Shown in pieces: positions 1 to 8,311 of a stretch of 64,000 nucleotides of DNA. This DNA comes from Sulfitobacter sediminilitoris (GTDB lineage Bacteria; Pseudomonadota; Alphaproteobacteria; Rhodobacterales; Rhodobacteraceae). Both the position numbers and the translations under genes were made by a program. Each line of letters begins with the position of its first letter. Position 1 is the stretch's first letter. The DNA is taken from contig NZ_JAABNT010000016.1 in assembly GCF_010667575.1 (NCBI RefSeq), positions 1-64,000 of the forward strand. The letters run 5' to 3'. Under the pieces are notes generated by a model, which did no database searches, had not been told where the DNA came from, and saw nothing but the letters and a program-made list of their open reading frames with translations.

Positions 1-163
1 GCAGGTCGCGCCATGGCGACCCGGTGCGTACCCGCCAGAAGACCGCCTCCAGAAACAGGCGATTGTCCTTTGCCGTGGCTCCGGAATCGCTGGCCTTACC
101 CGGAAGATGCGGCTCAAGCCGCTGCCAAAAGACGTCCGACACCACAAATCGCTGCTCGTTCAT
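1..163 (-). CDS. IS5-family transposase, N-terminal part
   Basis: The first 54 residues of a transposase are visible, starting at the ATG at 163-161. The reading begins MNEQRFVVSDVFWQRLEPHL and continues through a tract rich in PGK, AKDNRLFLEAVFWRVRTG and SPWRDL, the typical N-terminal helix region of IS5/IS427-type OrfA. The catalytic DDE region is outside the window. Many members of this group are made from two overlapping frames, so this may be OrfA rather than a complete transposase. Family assignment rests on remembered motif similarity only. The plus-strand frame over the same bases is a shadow. Confidence 0.75.
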   Translation of the reverse strand, partial: MNEQRFVVSDVFWQRLEPHLPGKASDSGATAKDNRLFLEAVFWRVRTGSPWRDL

Positions 164-232
164 TCAAACCTCCATTTTGGAAGCTTGAATCAGAAATCGG
201 GCCAAATGGGAATCCTAAATGTCCACAGGCCC
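1..232 (-). mobile_element. IS5-family insertion sequence, one end only (runs off the left edge)
   Basis: The right boundary is read from the terminal sequence: on the minus strand the element begins GGGCCTGTGGACATTTAGG, which resembles ends of IS427-group IS5 elements. It sits directly against a TA dinucleotide (233-234), consistent with a TA target. The transposase starts 69 bp inside. The other end lies outside the window, so the element's length and intactness cannot be judged. It interrupts a small lipoprotein gene. Confidence 0.75.
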
Positions 233-384
233 TAGAAAGGTTCGTGTCCGATACCGGTAAAGCCGATGCTGTGGCTCAGGTGCGGCAACATCATGGGCTG
301 GGCGGGCGGCAGGACAAGCGGATCATCGGTACAGGCAGACAGCAGACCGCCCATCAGCACGGCGGCAACGAGTAAGCGTGGCAT
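232..384 (-). pseudogene. small lipoprotein gene truncated by the IS5 element
   Basis: A 50-codon minus-strand frame starts at ATG 384 after a purine-rich AAGGA. Its product begins MPRLLVAAVLMGGLLSAC, a classical lipoprotein signal peptide with lipobox LSAC (Cys18), followed by TDDPLVLPPAQP. The TAG stop is formed exactly at the IS junction: TA from the target and G from the first base of the element. The natural C-terminus has therefore probably been lost. The rest of the gene is not visible, and I do not recognise the family. It could still be translated as a short lipoprotein. Confidence 0.6.
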
Positions 385-542
385 ATGTATTCCTTGGCAG
401 ATCAGGATTGCGCCACTATTGCCGACACACCGCGCAGCGACAAGCCCGACAATGATCCACTAGGCTTGGACAGATCGTCTGCAAGCGATTTGCTGTGCGC
501 ACGCTGATACGCGTCAAGGCTCACACGATGCATTGTCCAACG
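385..542. other. intergenic stretch without a recognisable gene
   Basis: This lies between the truncated lipoprotein and the rpmG terminator. I see no convincing reading frame, RNA gene or repeat here. It may hold the lipoprotein promoter, read leftwards. Confidence 0.5.
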
Positions 543-570
543 CAAAAAGCCGCGCAGATTGCGCGGCCTT
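543..570 (-). terminator. Rho-independent terminator of rpmG
   Basis: On the minus strand a GC-rich stem (GCCGCGC / GCGCGGC, 7 bp, loop AATCT) is followed by TTTTTGCG. It begins about 23 bases beyond the rpmG stop codon, in the right orientation. Confidence 0.8.
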
Positions 571-592
571 GCATCAGAACAGAAGCCTGATC

Positions 593-760
593 TTACTTGA
601 TCTTGCCTTCTTTGTATTCCACGTGCTTGCGCGCAACGGGGTCATACTTCCGCACGACCATCTTTTCGGTCATGGTACGCGCGTTCTTCTTTGTTACGTA
701 GAAATGGCCTGTGCCCGCGGACGAGTTCAGACGGATCTTGATCGTGGTTGGCTTTGCCAT
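593..760 (-). CDS. rpmG: 50S ribosomal protein L33
   Basis: The product is a 55-residue basic protein beginning [20 protein letters not shown] and ending in KEGKIK. Length and sequence fit bacterial L33, a component of the large ribosomal subunit near the E site. It has the YVTKKN and [10 protein letters not shown] segments seen in the family. The cysteine pair of the zinc-binding type is absent, so this is the Cys-minus form usual in alphaproteobacteria. A good ribosome binding site (AGGAG) stands 8 bases before the ATG. The gene is single, with a terminator just downstream and the RNase P RNA gene upstream on the same strand. Confidence 0.97.
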   Translation of the reverse strand: MAKPTTIKIRLNSSAGTGHFYVTKKNARTMTEKMVVRKYDPVARKHVEYKEGKIK

Positions 761-927
761 CTTGTCATCTCCTGCTGCACCCGGGCCTATGCGGGGTGCG
801 TGAATTCTGAAACCCGGCTTCTAAATGAAAGGGGGGCCGAGTCAACACCTAAAGGACGGGTTTGTCCGCAGGCGTGACCTCCAGCCGATGGCGCGGCACC
901 TGCCTGACGGTGCCGATAGAAAAAATA

Positions 928-1325
928 CGCGCGGAAGGCCTGTAAGCCGGATTCTGTCCAAGGGTTGCCCCTCTGGATGACCATTCCTCTGACCGCACCG
1001 TTGCCGATGCGGCTATAGCTGCCAACCCGGACCTGCTGGGGCAAAAGCAGCCCTGTCTTGCGACACGCGGTCCCTATTTGGCATTGCTCCCGGTGGGGCT
1101 TGCCGTGCCGCCCCTGTTGCCAGCGGCGCGGTGGGCTCTTACCCCACCCTTTCACCCTTACCCCACATCGGTTTCGGTTGCCCGACCTGATGCGAGGCGG
1201 TTTGCTTTCTGTGGCGCTTTCCGTCGGGTTGCCCCGCCCGGGCGTTACCCGGCACCGTTACTTTTTGGAGTCCGGACTTTCCTCGACAAGGTTACCCTCA
1301 CCGCAGTCATCCAGCCTTCCGCGCA
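928..1325 (-). ncRNA. rnpB: RNase P RNA (catalytic RNA, bacterial type A)
   Basis: On the minus strand this shows the conserved bacterial RNase P landmarks: GAGGAAAGTCCGGACTCC near the 5' side, an ACAGAAAGCAAACCGCC-like segment, and the 3' signature ACAGAATCCGGCTTACAGGC. The ends pair as a perfect 11-bp P1 helix (GCGCGGAAGGC with GCCTTCCGCGC), which fixes the boundaries to within a few bases. A run of six T follows the 3' end. The RNA removes 5' leaders from pre-tRNAs together with the RnpA protein, which is not in this window. The plus-strand frames in this area are shadows. Confidence 0.96.
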
Positions 1326-1408
1326 AGACTGCAGGTAGTGTCCCACCTGTGGTCGCGTCAATGGGTCAAGCGTTGGCGGCGCGGGATTTTTTGCCAAAAT
1401 GGGGGCGC

Positions 1409-2074
1409 TTAGCCCATTGAATGCCGGCCAAGTCGATAATCGAGGGGATGAAGAGGGCCGCTGCGCCATGGCGCAAAGCGCAGGCGCGTGGCGTTGAGCA
1501 AGGTCTCAAACGGGACATCAGCCGTAAAACCCGCCGCTTGAGCGCATGTGCGAAAGCTGGCCTCTGTCACCTCCTTTGGCGTTTCTCCTTGGGCGCATAC
1601 CGCGAGATTGCGGCGGGCAAGCCGCGCCCAGTCGAAATGCGGCCCCGGATCCCCCTTGCGCCCCGGCGCCATGTCCGAATGGCCGATCACGCCTTCGGGT
1701 CCGATGCCCCACTTCTGCATGAGCCGGTCCATAAGGTGCTCAAGTGCCGCCATCTGTGGCTCCGGGAACGGGTGATTGCCTGCATTATCAAGTTCAATCC
1801 CGATAGAGCGGGAGTTGATATCGCCCTGCCCCAACCATTCTCCAGCACCCGCGTGCCAAGCACGCTGGTCATCCGCCACCAGTTGGGTAACCTGACCGTT
1901 TGTCGCGATGACATAATGCGCCGAAACCTCAACCTGGGGGTCGCACAGCCGCTCAATCGCTGCTGCCGCGCTTTGCATGGCAGTGTAGTGCAGCACGATC
2001 AGTTGCGGGGTCAGACCGTCGCGCCGTGGCCCGCAGTTGGGGGACGGGTGCCAGACAAACTCCAAGTCTGACAC
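1409..2074 (-). CDS. N-acetylmuramoyl-L-alanine amidase (amidase_2 / AmiD type)
   Basis: A 221-residue protein with an amidase_2 fold: LIVLHYTAM near residues 25-33 (zinc His29), AHYVIATNG about 52-60, IGIELDNAG about 91-99, and GHSDMAPGRKGDPG about 131-144 supplying His132 and Asp142. These enzymes cut the amide between N-acetylmuramic acid and L-alanine in peptidoglycan or its recycled fragments. There is no signal peptide, which favours a cytoplasmic recycling role (AmpD-like), although the sequence style is closer to AmiD. The start is GTG, three bases after the stop of the upstream lipoprotein gene, so the two are probably co-transcribed. Confidence 0.9.
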   Translation of the reverse strand: MSDLEFVWHPSPNCGPRRDGLTPQLIVLHYTAMQSAAAAIERLCDPQVEVSAHYVIATNGQVTQLVADDQRAWHAGAGEWLGQGDINSRSIGIELDNAGNHPFPEPQMAALEHLMDRLMQKWGIGPEGVIGHSDMAPGRKGDPGPHFDWARLARRNLAVCAQGETPKEVTEASFRTCAQAAGFTADVPFETLLNATRLRFAPWRSGPLHPLDYRLGRHSMG

Positions 2075-2077
2075 GCC

Positions 2078-2812
2078 TTACCCCTGCTGGGCTGCGCGCC
2101 GGAAGGGGGTCGGATCCCATGTGCAGGCAAAGCCGTCACCGTCGGGGTCCACGCCCATGCGATCCCGATCCGGGCCGCCGCGTGCCAGAAAGTCGATCTG
2201 CGCCTGATCGGGGCTGGCATATTCCGCGCAGGCACGGTCATACTTGGCCTGTTTGTTGAAACCCGTCCGGCGATAGACTGGTGTGCCGGGCGCATGACCG
2301 GTTTGGATCGCGTAGGCCACGATATTGGGGCCTGAATCCGTGCGGTCGGGCAATGCCTCTGGCTGGACGACCTGATACTGGGACCGGTTCGCCGCGATCC
2401 GGGCGGCATCCGCGTTGATACTGCGCTGGCCGGAAACCGCATCAAAGTTGTTTTCATCCGAGATGCCGGCTGCGTTCAGGACGGGCGGAGGCGGGTTCGA
2501 CGGGCTGGCATTCAGCGGCTCGCCCCCGGAATTGCTGACCACGGCGGCACCGGGCCGTGTCGCAGCCAGCACGCGCGCGGTTTCGGCGGCCGTTGCCTCG
2601 GCAGAGCCGTCGTTCGCGGTGGCCTGAAGCGGCACGGAGGAGACCTGCGCAGGGGCTGGCACGCCGCCACCGGCAAGAGCCGCATCGCGGGCGCGCTGTT
2701 CAGCGGTGAACTGATCGTCAAAGCCCACGCCGCGGCCGGAGTCGGGGACCGCGGGTTGACAGGCCGCAAGCGCCGCGCCAGCGACGAGAACAAGGAAAGC
2801 GCGTGGGGTCAT
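2078..2812 (-). CDS. lipoprotein with C-terminal excalibur-like (DxDGDG..C) motif
   Basis: The 244-residue product starts with a lipoprotein signal peptide (lipobox LAAC, Cys18). A long low-complexity Ala/Pro/Ser-rich middle follows, then a conserved C-terminal part of about 70 residues. That part holds a Cys (DRACAEYASPDQAQ) and ends GVDPDGDGFACTWDPTPFR, which resembles the calcium-binding-like excalibur motif. This layout recurs in Rhodobacterales lipoproteins of unknown function. It lies directly upstream of the amidase gene (3-bp gap), so a cell-envelope role is a fair inference. No enzyme activity can be claimed. Confidence 0.75.
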   Translation of the reverse strand: MTPRAFLVLVAGAALAACQPAVPDSGRGVGFDDQFTAEQRARDAALAGGGVPAPAQVSSVPLQATANDGSAEATAAETARVLAATRPGAAVVSNSGGEPLNASPSNPPPPVLNAAGISDENNFDAVSGQRSINADAARIAANRSQYQVVQPEALPDRTDSGPNIVAYAIQTGHAPGTPVYRRTGFNKQAKYDRACAEYASPDQAQIDFLARGGPDRDRMGVDPDGDGFACTWDPTPFRRAAQQG

Positions 2813-2853
2813 GGATCCTGCTTTGTCTTTTTGACTGCTTTATTACGCGGGGT

Positions 2854-4341
2854 TTACCACCATTTGTCCGGTTTGGCTACAAAGCCCGCCGCCTGTTCCA
2901 ATGCGTAGGCGGAAGACAGCAAATCCGCTTCTTCCCATGGGCGTCCGATCAGTTGCAGCCCCAAAGGCAGCCCCTGACGGTCCGTGCCTGTCGGCACGGC
3001 GATGCCGGGAAGACCCGCCAGGTTCACGGTCACTGTAAAGACGTCATTGAGATACATCTGCACCGGATCGGCATCCGTCATCTCGCCCAGACCGAAGGCG
3101 GCAGAGGGCGTGGCAGGTGTTAGGATGCTGTCGATCCCTTGGGCAAAGACATCCTCGAAGTCTTTCTTGATCAGCGTGCGTACCTTGCGCGCGCGGTTGT
3201 AGTAAGCGTCATAAAAGCCAGCTGACAGCACGTAGGTGCCGATCATCACCCGGCGCTGGACCTCGTGGCCGAAACCTTCGGCGCGTGTCTTTTCGTACAT
3301 CTCGGTGATGCCGTCACCCTGATCCAGCTTGGCACGGTGGCCGTAGCGCACACCGTCATAGCGGGCGAGGTTCGAAGACGCCTCGGCGGGGGCGATCACG
3401 TAATAGGCGGGCAGCGCGTACTTGGTGTGCGGCAGCGAGATATCGACGATCTCGGCGCCTGCGTCCTTCATCATTGCGATGCCGTCTTGCCACAGCTTTT
3501 CGATCTCTTCCGGCATGCCGTCCATACGGTATTCCTTGGGGATGCCGATTTTCTTGCCACGCACGTCACCTGTGAGCGCGGCCTCAAAGTCCGGCACGGG
3601 CAGATCGGCCGAGGTGGAATCCTTGGGATCATGTCCGCACATCGCTTCAAGCATGATTGCCGCGTCGCGCACCGACTTGGTCATTGGCCCGGCCTGATCG
3701 AGGGACGAGGCAAAGGCCACAATGCCCCAGCGCGAGCAGCGCCCGTAGGTTGGTTTGATGCCCACGGTGCCGGTAAAGGCGGCAGGCTGGCGGATCGAAC
3801 CGCCAGTGTCGGTGCCGGTCGCCGCGAGGCAAAGGTCTGCAGCAACTGCAGCGGCTGAGCCGCCCGAAGAGCCGCCGGGTGTCAGTTGAGCATCATCATT
3901 GCCACGCCGCCAAGGGTTCACGGCGTTGCCGTAGACCGAAGTTTCATTGGAGGAGCCCATGGCGAATTCGTCCATGTTGAGCTTGCCCAGCATGACAGCG
4001 CCCGCGTCAAAAAGGTTCTGACTGACAGTGCTTTCGTATTCCGGCAGGAAGCCTTCGAGAATGCGGGAGCCCGCCTGGGAAGGCACGCCCTTGGTGCAGA
4101 ACAGGTCCTTGATGCCGATGGGCAGGCCACACATGGCGGGCGCATCGCCCTCGCTCAGACGTTTGTCCGCTGCTGCGGCCTGCTCCATGGCGATCTCTGG
4201 CGTGTGGTGGACAAAGGCATTCAGCGCCCCTGCTCCGTCGATGGCCGCCAAGCAGGCTTCGGTCAGGTCTTTTGATGTAGTCTCGCCGCTGCGCAGCGCG
4301 TCGCGGGCTGCAGCCAGCCCCAGTTTGTTCAGATCAGACAT
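2854..4341 (-). CDS. gatA: Asp-tRNA(Asn)/Glu-tRNA(Gln) amidotransferase subunit A
   Basis: The 495-residue product is a full-length amidase-signature enzyme. The Lys-cisSer-Ser triad is visible: Lys77 in [10 protein letters not shown], Ser157 in [10 protein letters not shown] and Ser181 in DTGGSIRQP. GatA releases ammonia from glutamine and passes it to GatB, which amidates mischarged Glu-tRNA(Gln) or Asp-tRNA(Asn). The ATG overlaps the gatC stop codon (TAATG), so the two are translationally coupled. GatB is not next to it, as is common in alphaproteobacteria. Confidence 0.96.
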   Translation of the reverse strand: MSDLNKLGLAAARDALRSGETTSKDLTEACLAAIDGAGALNAFVHHTPEIAMEQAAAADKRLSEGDAPAMCGLPIGIKDLFCTKGVPSQAGSRILEGFLPEYESTVSQNLFDAGAVMLGKLNMDEFAMGSSNETSVYGNAVNPWRRGNDDAQLTPGGSSGGSAAAVAADLCLAATGTDTGGSIRQPAAFTGTVGIKPTYGRCSRWGIVAFASSLDQAGPMTKSVRDAAIMLEAMCGHDPKDSTSADLPVPDFEAALTGDVRGKKIGIPKEYRMDGMPEEIEKLWQDGIAMMKDAGAEIVDISLPHTKYALPAYYVIAPAEASSNLARYDGVRYGHRAKLDQGDGITEMYEKTRAEGFGHEVQRRVMIGTYVLSAGFYDAYYNRARKVRTLIKKDFEDVFAQGIDSILTPATPSAAFGLGEMTDADPVQMYLNDVFTVTVNLAGLPGIAVPTGTDRQGLPLGLQLIGRPWEEADLLSSAYALEQAAGFVAKPDKWW

Positions 4342-4628
4342 TATTCAACCACCTTCGGCACTGCAAAGAAGCCTTCCCGCGCGTCGGGCGCATTCGACAG
4401 GATCTTGTCCTGCTGATTGCCGTCCGTCACCTCGTCCTTGCGCCGTTTCAGGCGCTGCGGCGTGACTGATGTCATCGGCTCAACCCCCTCCACATCGACT
4501 TCGCTCAGCTGTTCAATAAACCCCAGAATGCCGTTGAATTCCTGTGCCAGCGCAGGCAGCGCGTCAGGTTCGACCTTGATCCGGGCCAGTTTTGCCACGC
4601 GGGCGGCGGTTGTCTCATCGATTGACAT
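4341..4628 (-). CDS. gatC: Asp-tRNA(Asn)/Glu-tRNA(Gln) amidotransferase subunit C
   Basis: A 95-residue protein of the usual GatC length, starting [19 protein letters not shown] and containing the family segment [26 protein letters not shown]. The C-terminus carries the typical LRKDEVT-like element (here [10 protein letters not shown]) and a [18 protein letters not shown] tail. GatC clamps GatA and GatB together in the transamidosome. It is first of the two-gene gatCA operon and shares one base with gatA. Confidence 0.95.
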   Translation of the reverse strand: MSIDETTAARVAKLARIKVEPDALPALAQEFNGILGFIEQLSEVDVEGVEPMTSVTPQRLKRRKDEVTDGNQQDKILSNAPDAREGFFAVPKVVE

Positions 4629-4944
4629 GGGCGGTCCCCTCTGCGGTCATCTCGTTTCCCTGCCAATACCGCCCCCGGCGAGGCCTCGCAAGGGCGGGTC
4701 CATGTGAAATGTGGCAACGGATCGATCTAGGGACGGGCAATTGCCCCGCGGCTTGATCTGGCGGTCAACACCGTTCCGGATCAGAGCATCTTTTAAGCGG
4801 GGAGGATGTCTGAAAACGAGCGTCAGAACTGAGCCAGATCATCGTTAACCCAGCCTTAACCAAAAGCCCTGAACTCGCCTCAATTGGCGGTCGGCCTGCC
4901 TTACTTGAGCCAAGCCCGGTCCCTAGCTCAATACGCAATCAGGT
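4629..4944. promoter_or_regulatory. divergent intergenic region between gatC and the GAF kinase
   Basis: About 316 bp separate two genes that diverge. It should hold the leftward gatCA promoter and the rightward kinase promoter. AT-rich steps near 4850-4865 (TTAACCCAGCCTTAACC) stand out, but no clear -35/-10 pair or operator can be named. No gene is visible. Confidence 0.4.
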
Positions 4945-6180
4945 ATGAAAACCTTTCAGCAAACGTTTGAGGCCGACATGAGAACCTATCCGATCCCCTT
5001 CAATGAAGTACAACGCAGCGCCGCAGTGCAAAACGTGCCCGGTTTGACCCGTGAAAACCACGATGTCTTTGATAATCTGTGCCGGGCCACTGCCGCTTTG
5101 CTGGATTGCCCGATTGCCCACATCAGCGTCGTCGAAGAAGACAAGCAGTGGTACAAGAGCGTTGTTGGTATCGACCTTTCCGATATGCCCAAGGACAATT
5201 CGTTCTGTACCCTCACAATCATGAGCGATAGCCCGATGGTTATCACGGACCTCAGCAAAGACCCGAAGTTCAGCGAACATCCGATGGTCGCGGAAGGCGG
5301 TCCGCAGGCGCGATTTTACGCCGGTGTGCCTCTTGTGCTGTCTTCCGGGTATCGCTTTGGCAGTCTGTGTGCGCTTGATCTGGTGCCTCATGAAATGCCC
5401 TCGGATCAGCTTCTTGTTGTTCTGGAACACCTTGGAAAATACGTGGTTGCAGCCCTTGAAAAGGCGCCGGCAGCCCCCGCAGTGACAGAGGATGAGCATG
5501 GGCATTCTACGTTTCTGAATCTTGTCGGCCATGAACTGCGCACACCACTTACAATCGTGAACGGCGGCCTCAAATTACTGGAGCACCGGATTGAAGACGA
5601 TGTGGTCAAGCAGCTTGCCAAGAGTTCCATCAAATCGACGGACCATCTTGCGAAACTTATCGATTCAATACTGAAGTTCAGTGATGTTTCGACCGGCGAA
5701 TTGCAACTGAATGAGCAAAACACAGATCTTGGTGCGTTGCTGACCAATCTTGTAGAAACGCATGCCACCGCGCTCGCCGATGCACACAAGTCGATTGAGG
5801 TCACCAATCTTTCGACATCCAGACCTGTGTTACTTGATCCAGAACACATCAATATTTGTGTTACGTCACTGCTGCTGAATTCGGTCCTGCACGGCGGCGA
5901 CACGGTTGAACTGTCCTGCACTCATGATGCCAAAGGACACATTGAAATACATGTGATCGATGATGGAAACATTGACGAACACGTTGAATTGGCTGAGCTT
6001 TACAAGCCCTTCATCATCGGCGGTGATGTCGAAAGACGGGGAACTCGCGGTGGCTTGGGGCTTGGCCTGCCTCTGACCCGCAAGCTGGTTGAGCTGCACG
6101 GCGGAGAATTCGAGGTCCGTTCAGAGGTTGATAGAACAGTGGCTTGCATTCGCCTTCCCAAGTGGCGGGAACTGAACTGA
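4945..6180 (+). CDS. orphan GAF-domain sensor histidine kinase
   Basis: The 411-residue product is soluble, with no membrane segment. Residues of about 35-170 form a GAF domain (CPIAHISVVEEDKQWYKS, DNSFCTLTI, FYAGVPLVLSSGYRFGSLCALD). A HisKA segment follows with phospho-accepting His196 in GHELRTPLTIV. The C-terminal HATPase has LLLNSVLHGG as N box, VIDDGN as a weak G1 box lacking the second Gly of DxGxG, and GGLGLGLPLTRKLVELHGG as a good G2 box. No response regulator is adjacent. An alternative start, Met12 (4978), is preceded by GAGG and may be the real one. The signal sensed is unknown. Confidence 0.88.
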   Translation: MKTFQQTFEADMRTYPIPFNEVQRSAAVQNVPGLTRENHDVFDNLCRATAALLDCPIAHISVVEEDKQWYKSVVGIDLSDMPKDNSFCTLTIMSDSPMVITDLSKDPKFSEHPMVAEGGPQARFYAGVPLVLSSGYRFGSLCALDLVPHEMPSDQLLVVLEHLGKYVVAALEKAPAAPAVTEDEHGHSTFLNLVGHELRTPLTIVNGGLKLLEHRIEDDVVKQLAKSSIKSTDHLAKLIDSILKFSDVSTGELQLNEQNTDLGALLTNLVETHATALADAHKSIEVTNLSTSRPVLLDPEHINICVTSLLLNSVLHGGDTVELSCTHDAKGHIEIHVIDDGNIDEHVELAELYKPFIIGGDVERRGTRGGLGLGLPLTRKLVELHGGEFEVRSEVDRTVACIRLPKWRELN

Positions 6181-6285
6181 GGCGTGATACGCTGATCACG
6201 TCAGCAGTGTTGGCAGGCGTGCTGTCCATCGGCATGGCAGGGAACCACAGCAAGGCTAGACCTTTTGCGATGTCCTACTAAACTG

Positions 6286-6306
6286 CCCCCAAACATATTG
6301 GGGGAG
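6286..6306. promoter_or_regulatory. inverted repeat just before the UPF0173 gene
   Basis: CCCCCAA and TTGGGGG are separated by ACATA, within about 10 bases of the ATG at 6315, and the right arm merges with the ribosome binding site (GGGGGAGAG). The hairpin could mask the ribosome binding site or serve as an operator. No function is proven. Confidence 0.4.
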
Positions 6307-6314
6307 AGACATCC

Positions 6315-7010
6315 ATGAATATCATCTGGCTTGGCCACGGTTCATTCCGGTTCGAAATCGAAGATCAGGTGATCCTGCTGGACCCGTGGCTGAACGGCAA
6401 TCCGATGTTGGCCGAAGATCAACATGCCGCGGCCATTGACGGCGCGACGCATATCCTTGTGACCCACGGCCACTTTGACCACGTCACCGACGTGGTGGAG
6501 ATCTCCAAACAGACCGGCGCGCCCGTGTCTGGCATGTACGAGCTGGCCGCCTATCTGACGGCGCAGGGCGCTGTGGAAGGTGCTGGCTTTAACATGGGCG
6601 GCACTGTGCAGATCGGGGACAAGGTCAGCGCCAGCATGGTGCCGGCCTCGCACTCATCAACGAACAGTGTGAATGACATGCCAGTCGACATGGGCAGCGA
6701 GAGCGGATTTATCCTGCGTGGTGAGGGACATACGATCTATATCTCAGGTGACACAGGTATCATGGCCGACATGGACTGGATCGGGGATTTCTACAAACCC
6801 GACATCGGCATTCTGTCGGCAGGCGGTCATTTTACCATGGGCATGGCTGAGGCTGCCTATGCCGCGAAACGGTATTTTGATTTCGAGACCGTTATCCCCT
6901 GCCACTACCGCACCTTCGAGTTGCTTGAGCAATCGGCCAAGGTGCTGGCAGACGGTCTGCCCGGCGTGGATGTGATCGAGGCGGAGGTCATGACCCCCAT
7001 CGCGCTGTGA
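6315..7010 (+). CDS. UPF0173 family metal-dependent hydrolase (metallo-beta-lactamase fold)
   Basis: A 231-residue protein starting MNIIWLGHGSFRFEI, typical of the UPF0173/YtkL group. The metal motif THGHFDH gives His51, His53, Asp55 and His56. SSTNSVNDMPVDMGSESGFIL and ISGDTGIMADM (third metal region) follow, then VIPCHYRTFELLEQS near the C-terminus with a last His. Members are predicted Zn-dependent hydrolases whose substrate is not established. It is flanked by an orphan kinase and an NAD(P)-binding protein and is probably a single gene. Confidence 0.9.
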   Translation: MNIIWLGHGSFRFEIEDQVILLDPWLNGNPMLAEDQHAAAIDGATHILVTHGHFDHVTDVVEISKQTGAPVSGMYELAAYLTAQGAVEGAGFNMGGTVQIGDKVSASMVPASHSSTNSVNDMPVDMGSESGFILRGEGHTIYISGDTGIMADMDWIGDFYKPDIGILSAGGHFTMGMAEAAYAAKRYFDFETVIPCHYRTFELLEQSAKVLADGLPGVDVIEAEVMTPIAL

Positions 7011-7083
7011 TGTCGCAGGTCGTCGGTTCTGCGGAACCTCCTTTGGTCCGCCGGGTTGAGGGGGGTAATCACAGGAGACGACG

Positions 7084-7800
7084 ATGACCGACGCCGCAGA
7101 CAAACCGCTGACCTTGACGATCTTTGGGGCCTCAGGCGCCACGGGGCGCGCCGCGATCAAGGCCGCGCGCCGCAGGAACCATAAAGTGCGGGCGGTTGAT
7201 CATCATCTGCCTGAGCAAAGCGAAGACGATCCGATGATCACGCATGTTCAGGCCGATGTGCTGCAGGACGATCTGCGCGAACATGTGCGCGGTGCCGATG
7301 CGGTTCTGTCCTGCGTTGGGGTCGGGAATGCGCCGGAAACACTCCTGGACCCGCCGCCCCTTTATACCGATGGCACCGACGCGATTTGCAACGCGATGGA
7401 AGCAGAGGCGGTAAAGCGGCTGATCGTGATCTCAGCCACCTTTGTTGAAACACGCAATCGTGGGCCGATCTGGTTCAAGCTGCCAGCAATGACCAGCCTG
7501 CATCTGGTCTTTGAACAGATGAAGGAGATGGAGCACAACCTGCAGCGGCACAAAGGGCTAGACTGGACGGCTGTCCGCCCTGGATGGCTGATGGAAGGTC
7601 CCCTGACAGAAGACTACGTGGTGCAGGACGACGAGATCCCCAAAGACCTGATCCGAACGCGCCATGCGGACCTTGGGCACTTCATGGTGTCGTTGGCCGA
7701 GAGTGGTGAGTGGGTGCGTCAAACCCCGGCAATCGCACGGGATGAACCGGCCCATACCACGTCACCCCTTGCCGTTCTGGACGAGATCATGGGCGGCTAG
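7084..7800 (+). CDS. NAD(P)-binding Rossmann protein (NmrA / atypical SDR family)
   Basis: The 238-residue product opens with a Rossmann dinucleotide motif TIFGASGATGRAAI (about residues 13-26). It continues with ADAVLSCVGVG and LIVISATFVETRNRG, and a WTAVRPGWLMEGPLTEDY segment usual in the NAD(P)H-binding (PF13460-like) family. The classical YxxxK active site is not apparent, so it may be a binding or sensor protein rather than a dehydrogenase. A clear AGGAGA ribosome binding site stands before the ATG. It ends convergently with tadA, overlapping by 4 bp. Confidence 0.8.
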   Translation: MTDAADKPLTLTIFGASGATGRAAIKAARRRNHKVRAVDHHLPEQSEDDPMITHVQADVLQDDLREHVRGADAVLSCVGVGNAPETLLDPPPLYTDGTDAICNAMEAEAVKRLIVISATFVETRNRGPIWFKLPAMTSLHLVFEQMKEMEHNLQRHKGLDWTAVRPGWLMEGPLTEDYVVQDDEIPKDLIRTRHADLGHFMVSLAESGEWVRQTPAIARDEPAHTTSPLAVLDEIMGG

Positions 7801-8249
7801 GCCCTTTTTCCGGCAAAGAAACCCTTGAGCAGTTCTTCGCAGGCCAGCCCGTCTATTCCGTCAAAGACCTCCGGGCGATGATGACACTGCGGATGGTCGA
7901 AAACGCGGGCGCCATGGGCGACGCCGCCGGATTTCGGGTCAGCCGCGCCGTAATACAGCCGCTTAATCCGGGCCGCCGAAATGGCAGCGGCACACATCGG
8001 ACAGGGTTCCAGCGTCACATACAATGTGTGGTCGACCAGTCTTTCGGATGCGGACAGCTTGCAGGCCTGACGGATCGCCAGAACCTCGGCGTGGGCCGTG
8101 GGATCGCTCAGTTCCCTTGTCCGGTTGCCAGCCTTTGAAACGACATTTCCGACAGGATCGACGACCACCGCACCAACGGGCACTTCGCCTCTGGCGCCAG
8201 CCGCACGCGCCTCTTCCAGCGCCTGATCCATGAAAGAACGGAAAACCAT
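7797..8249 (-). CDS. tadA: tRNA-specific adenosine deaminase
   Basis: With the ATG at 8249 the product has 150 residues, the usual TadA length. The zinc and catalytic motifs are complete: DPTAHAE (His53, Glu55) and EPCPMCAAA (Cys83, Cys86). TadA converts adenosine 34 to inosine in tRNA-Arg(ACG), an essential wobble modification. A longer frame opens at 8294, but its first 15 residues are not family-like and nearly reach the divergent rluB start. The true start could also be the Met six codons further in. It is convergent with the NAD(P)-binding gene and divergent from the pseudouridine synthase gene. Confidence 0.93.
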   Translation of the reverse strand: MVFRSFMDQALEEARAAGARGEVPVGAVVVDPVGNVVSKAGNRTRELSDPTAHAEVLAIRQACKLSASERLVDHTLYVTLEPCPMCAAAISAARIKRLYYGAADPKSGGVAHGARVFDHPQCHHRPEVFDGIDGLACEELLKGFFAGKRA

Positions 8250-8311
8250 GGGCGCAAGAGGACCGCAAAAGCCACCCTTTCGCAAGTCTGCCAAAGCGGC
8301 TAAGCGGGGGT

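Noticed and set aside
13..877. Plus-strand frames over the left IS end, lipoprotein remnant and rpmG
   Set aside because: They are shadows of the minus-strand transposase, lipoprotein and L33 genes and have no ribosome binding site or family similarity.
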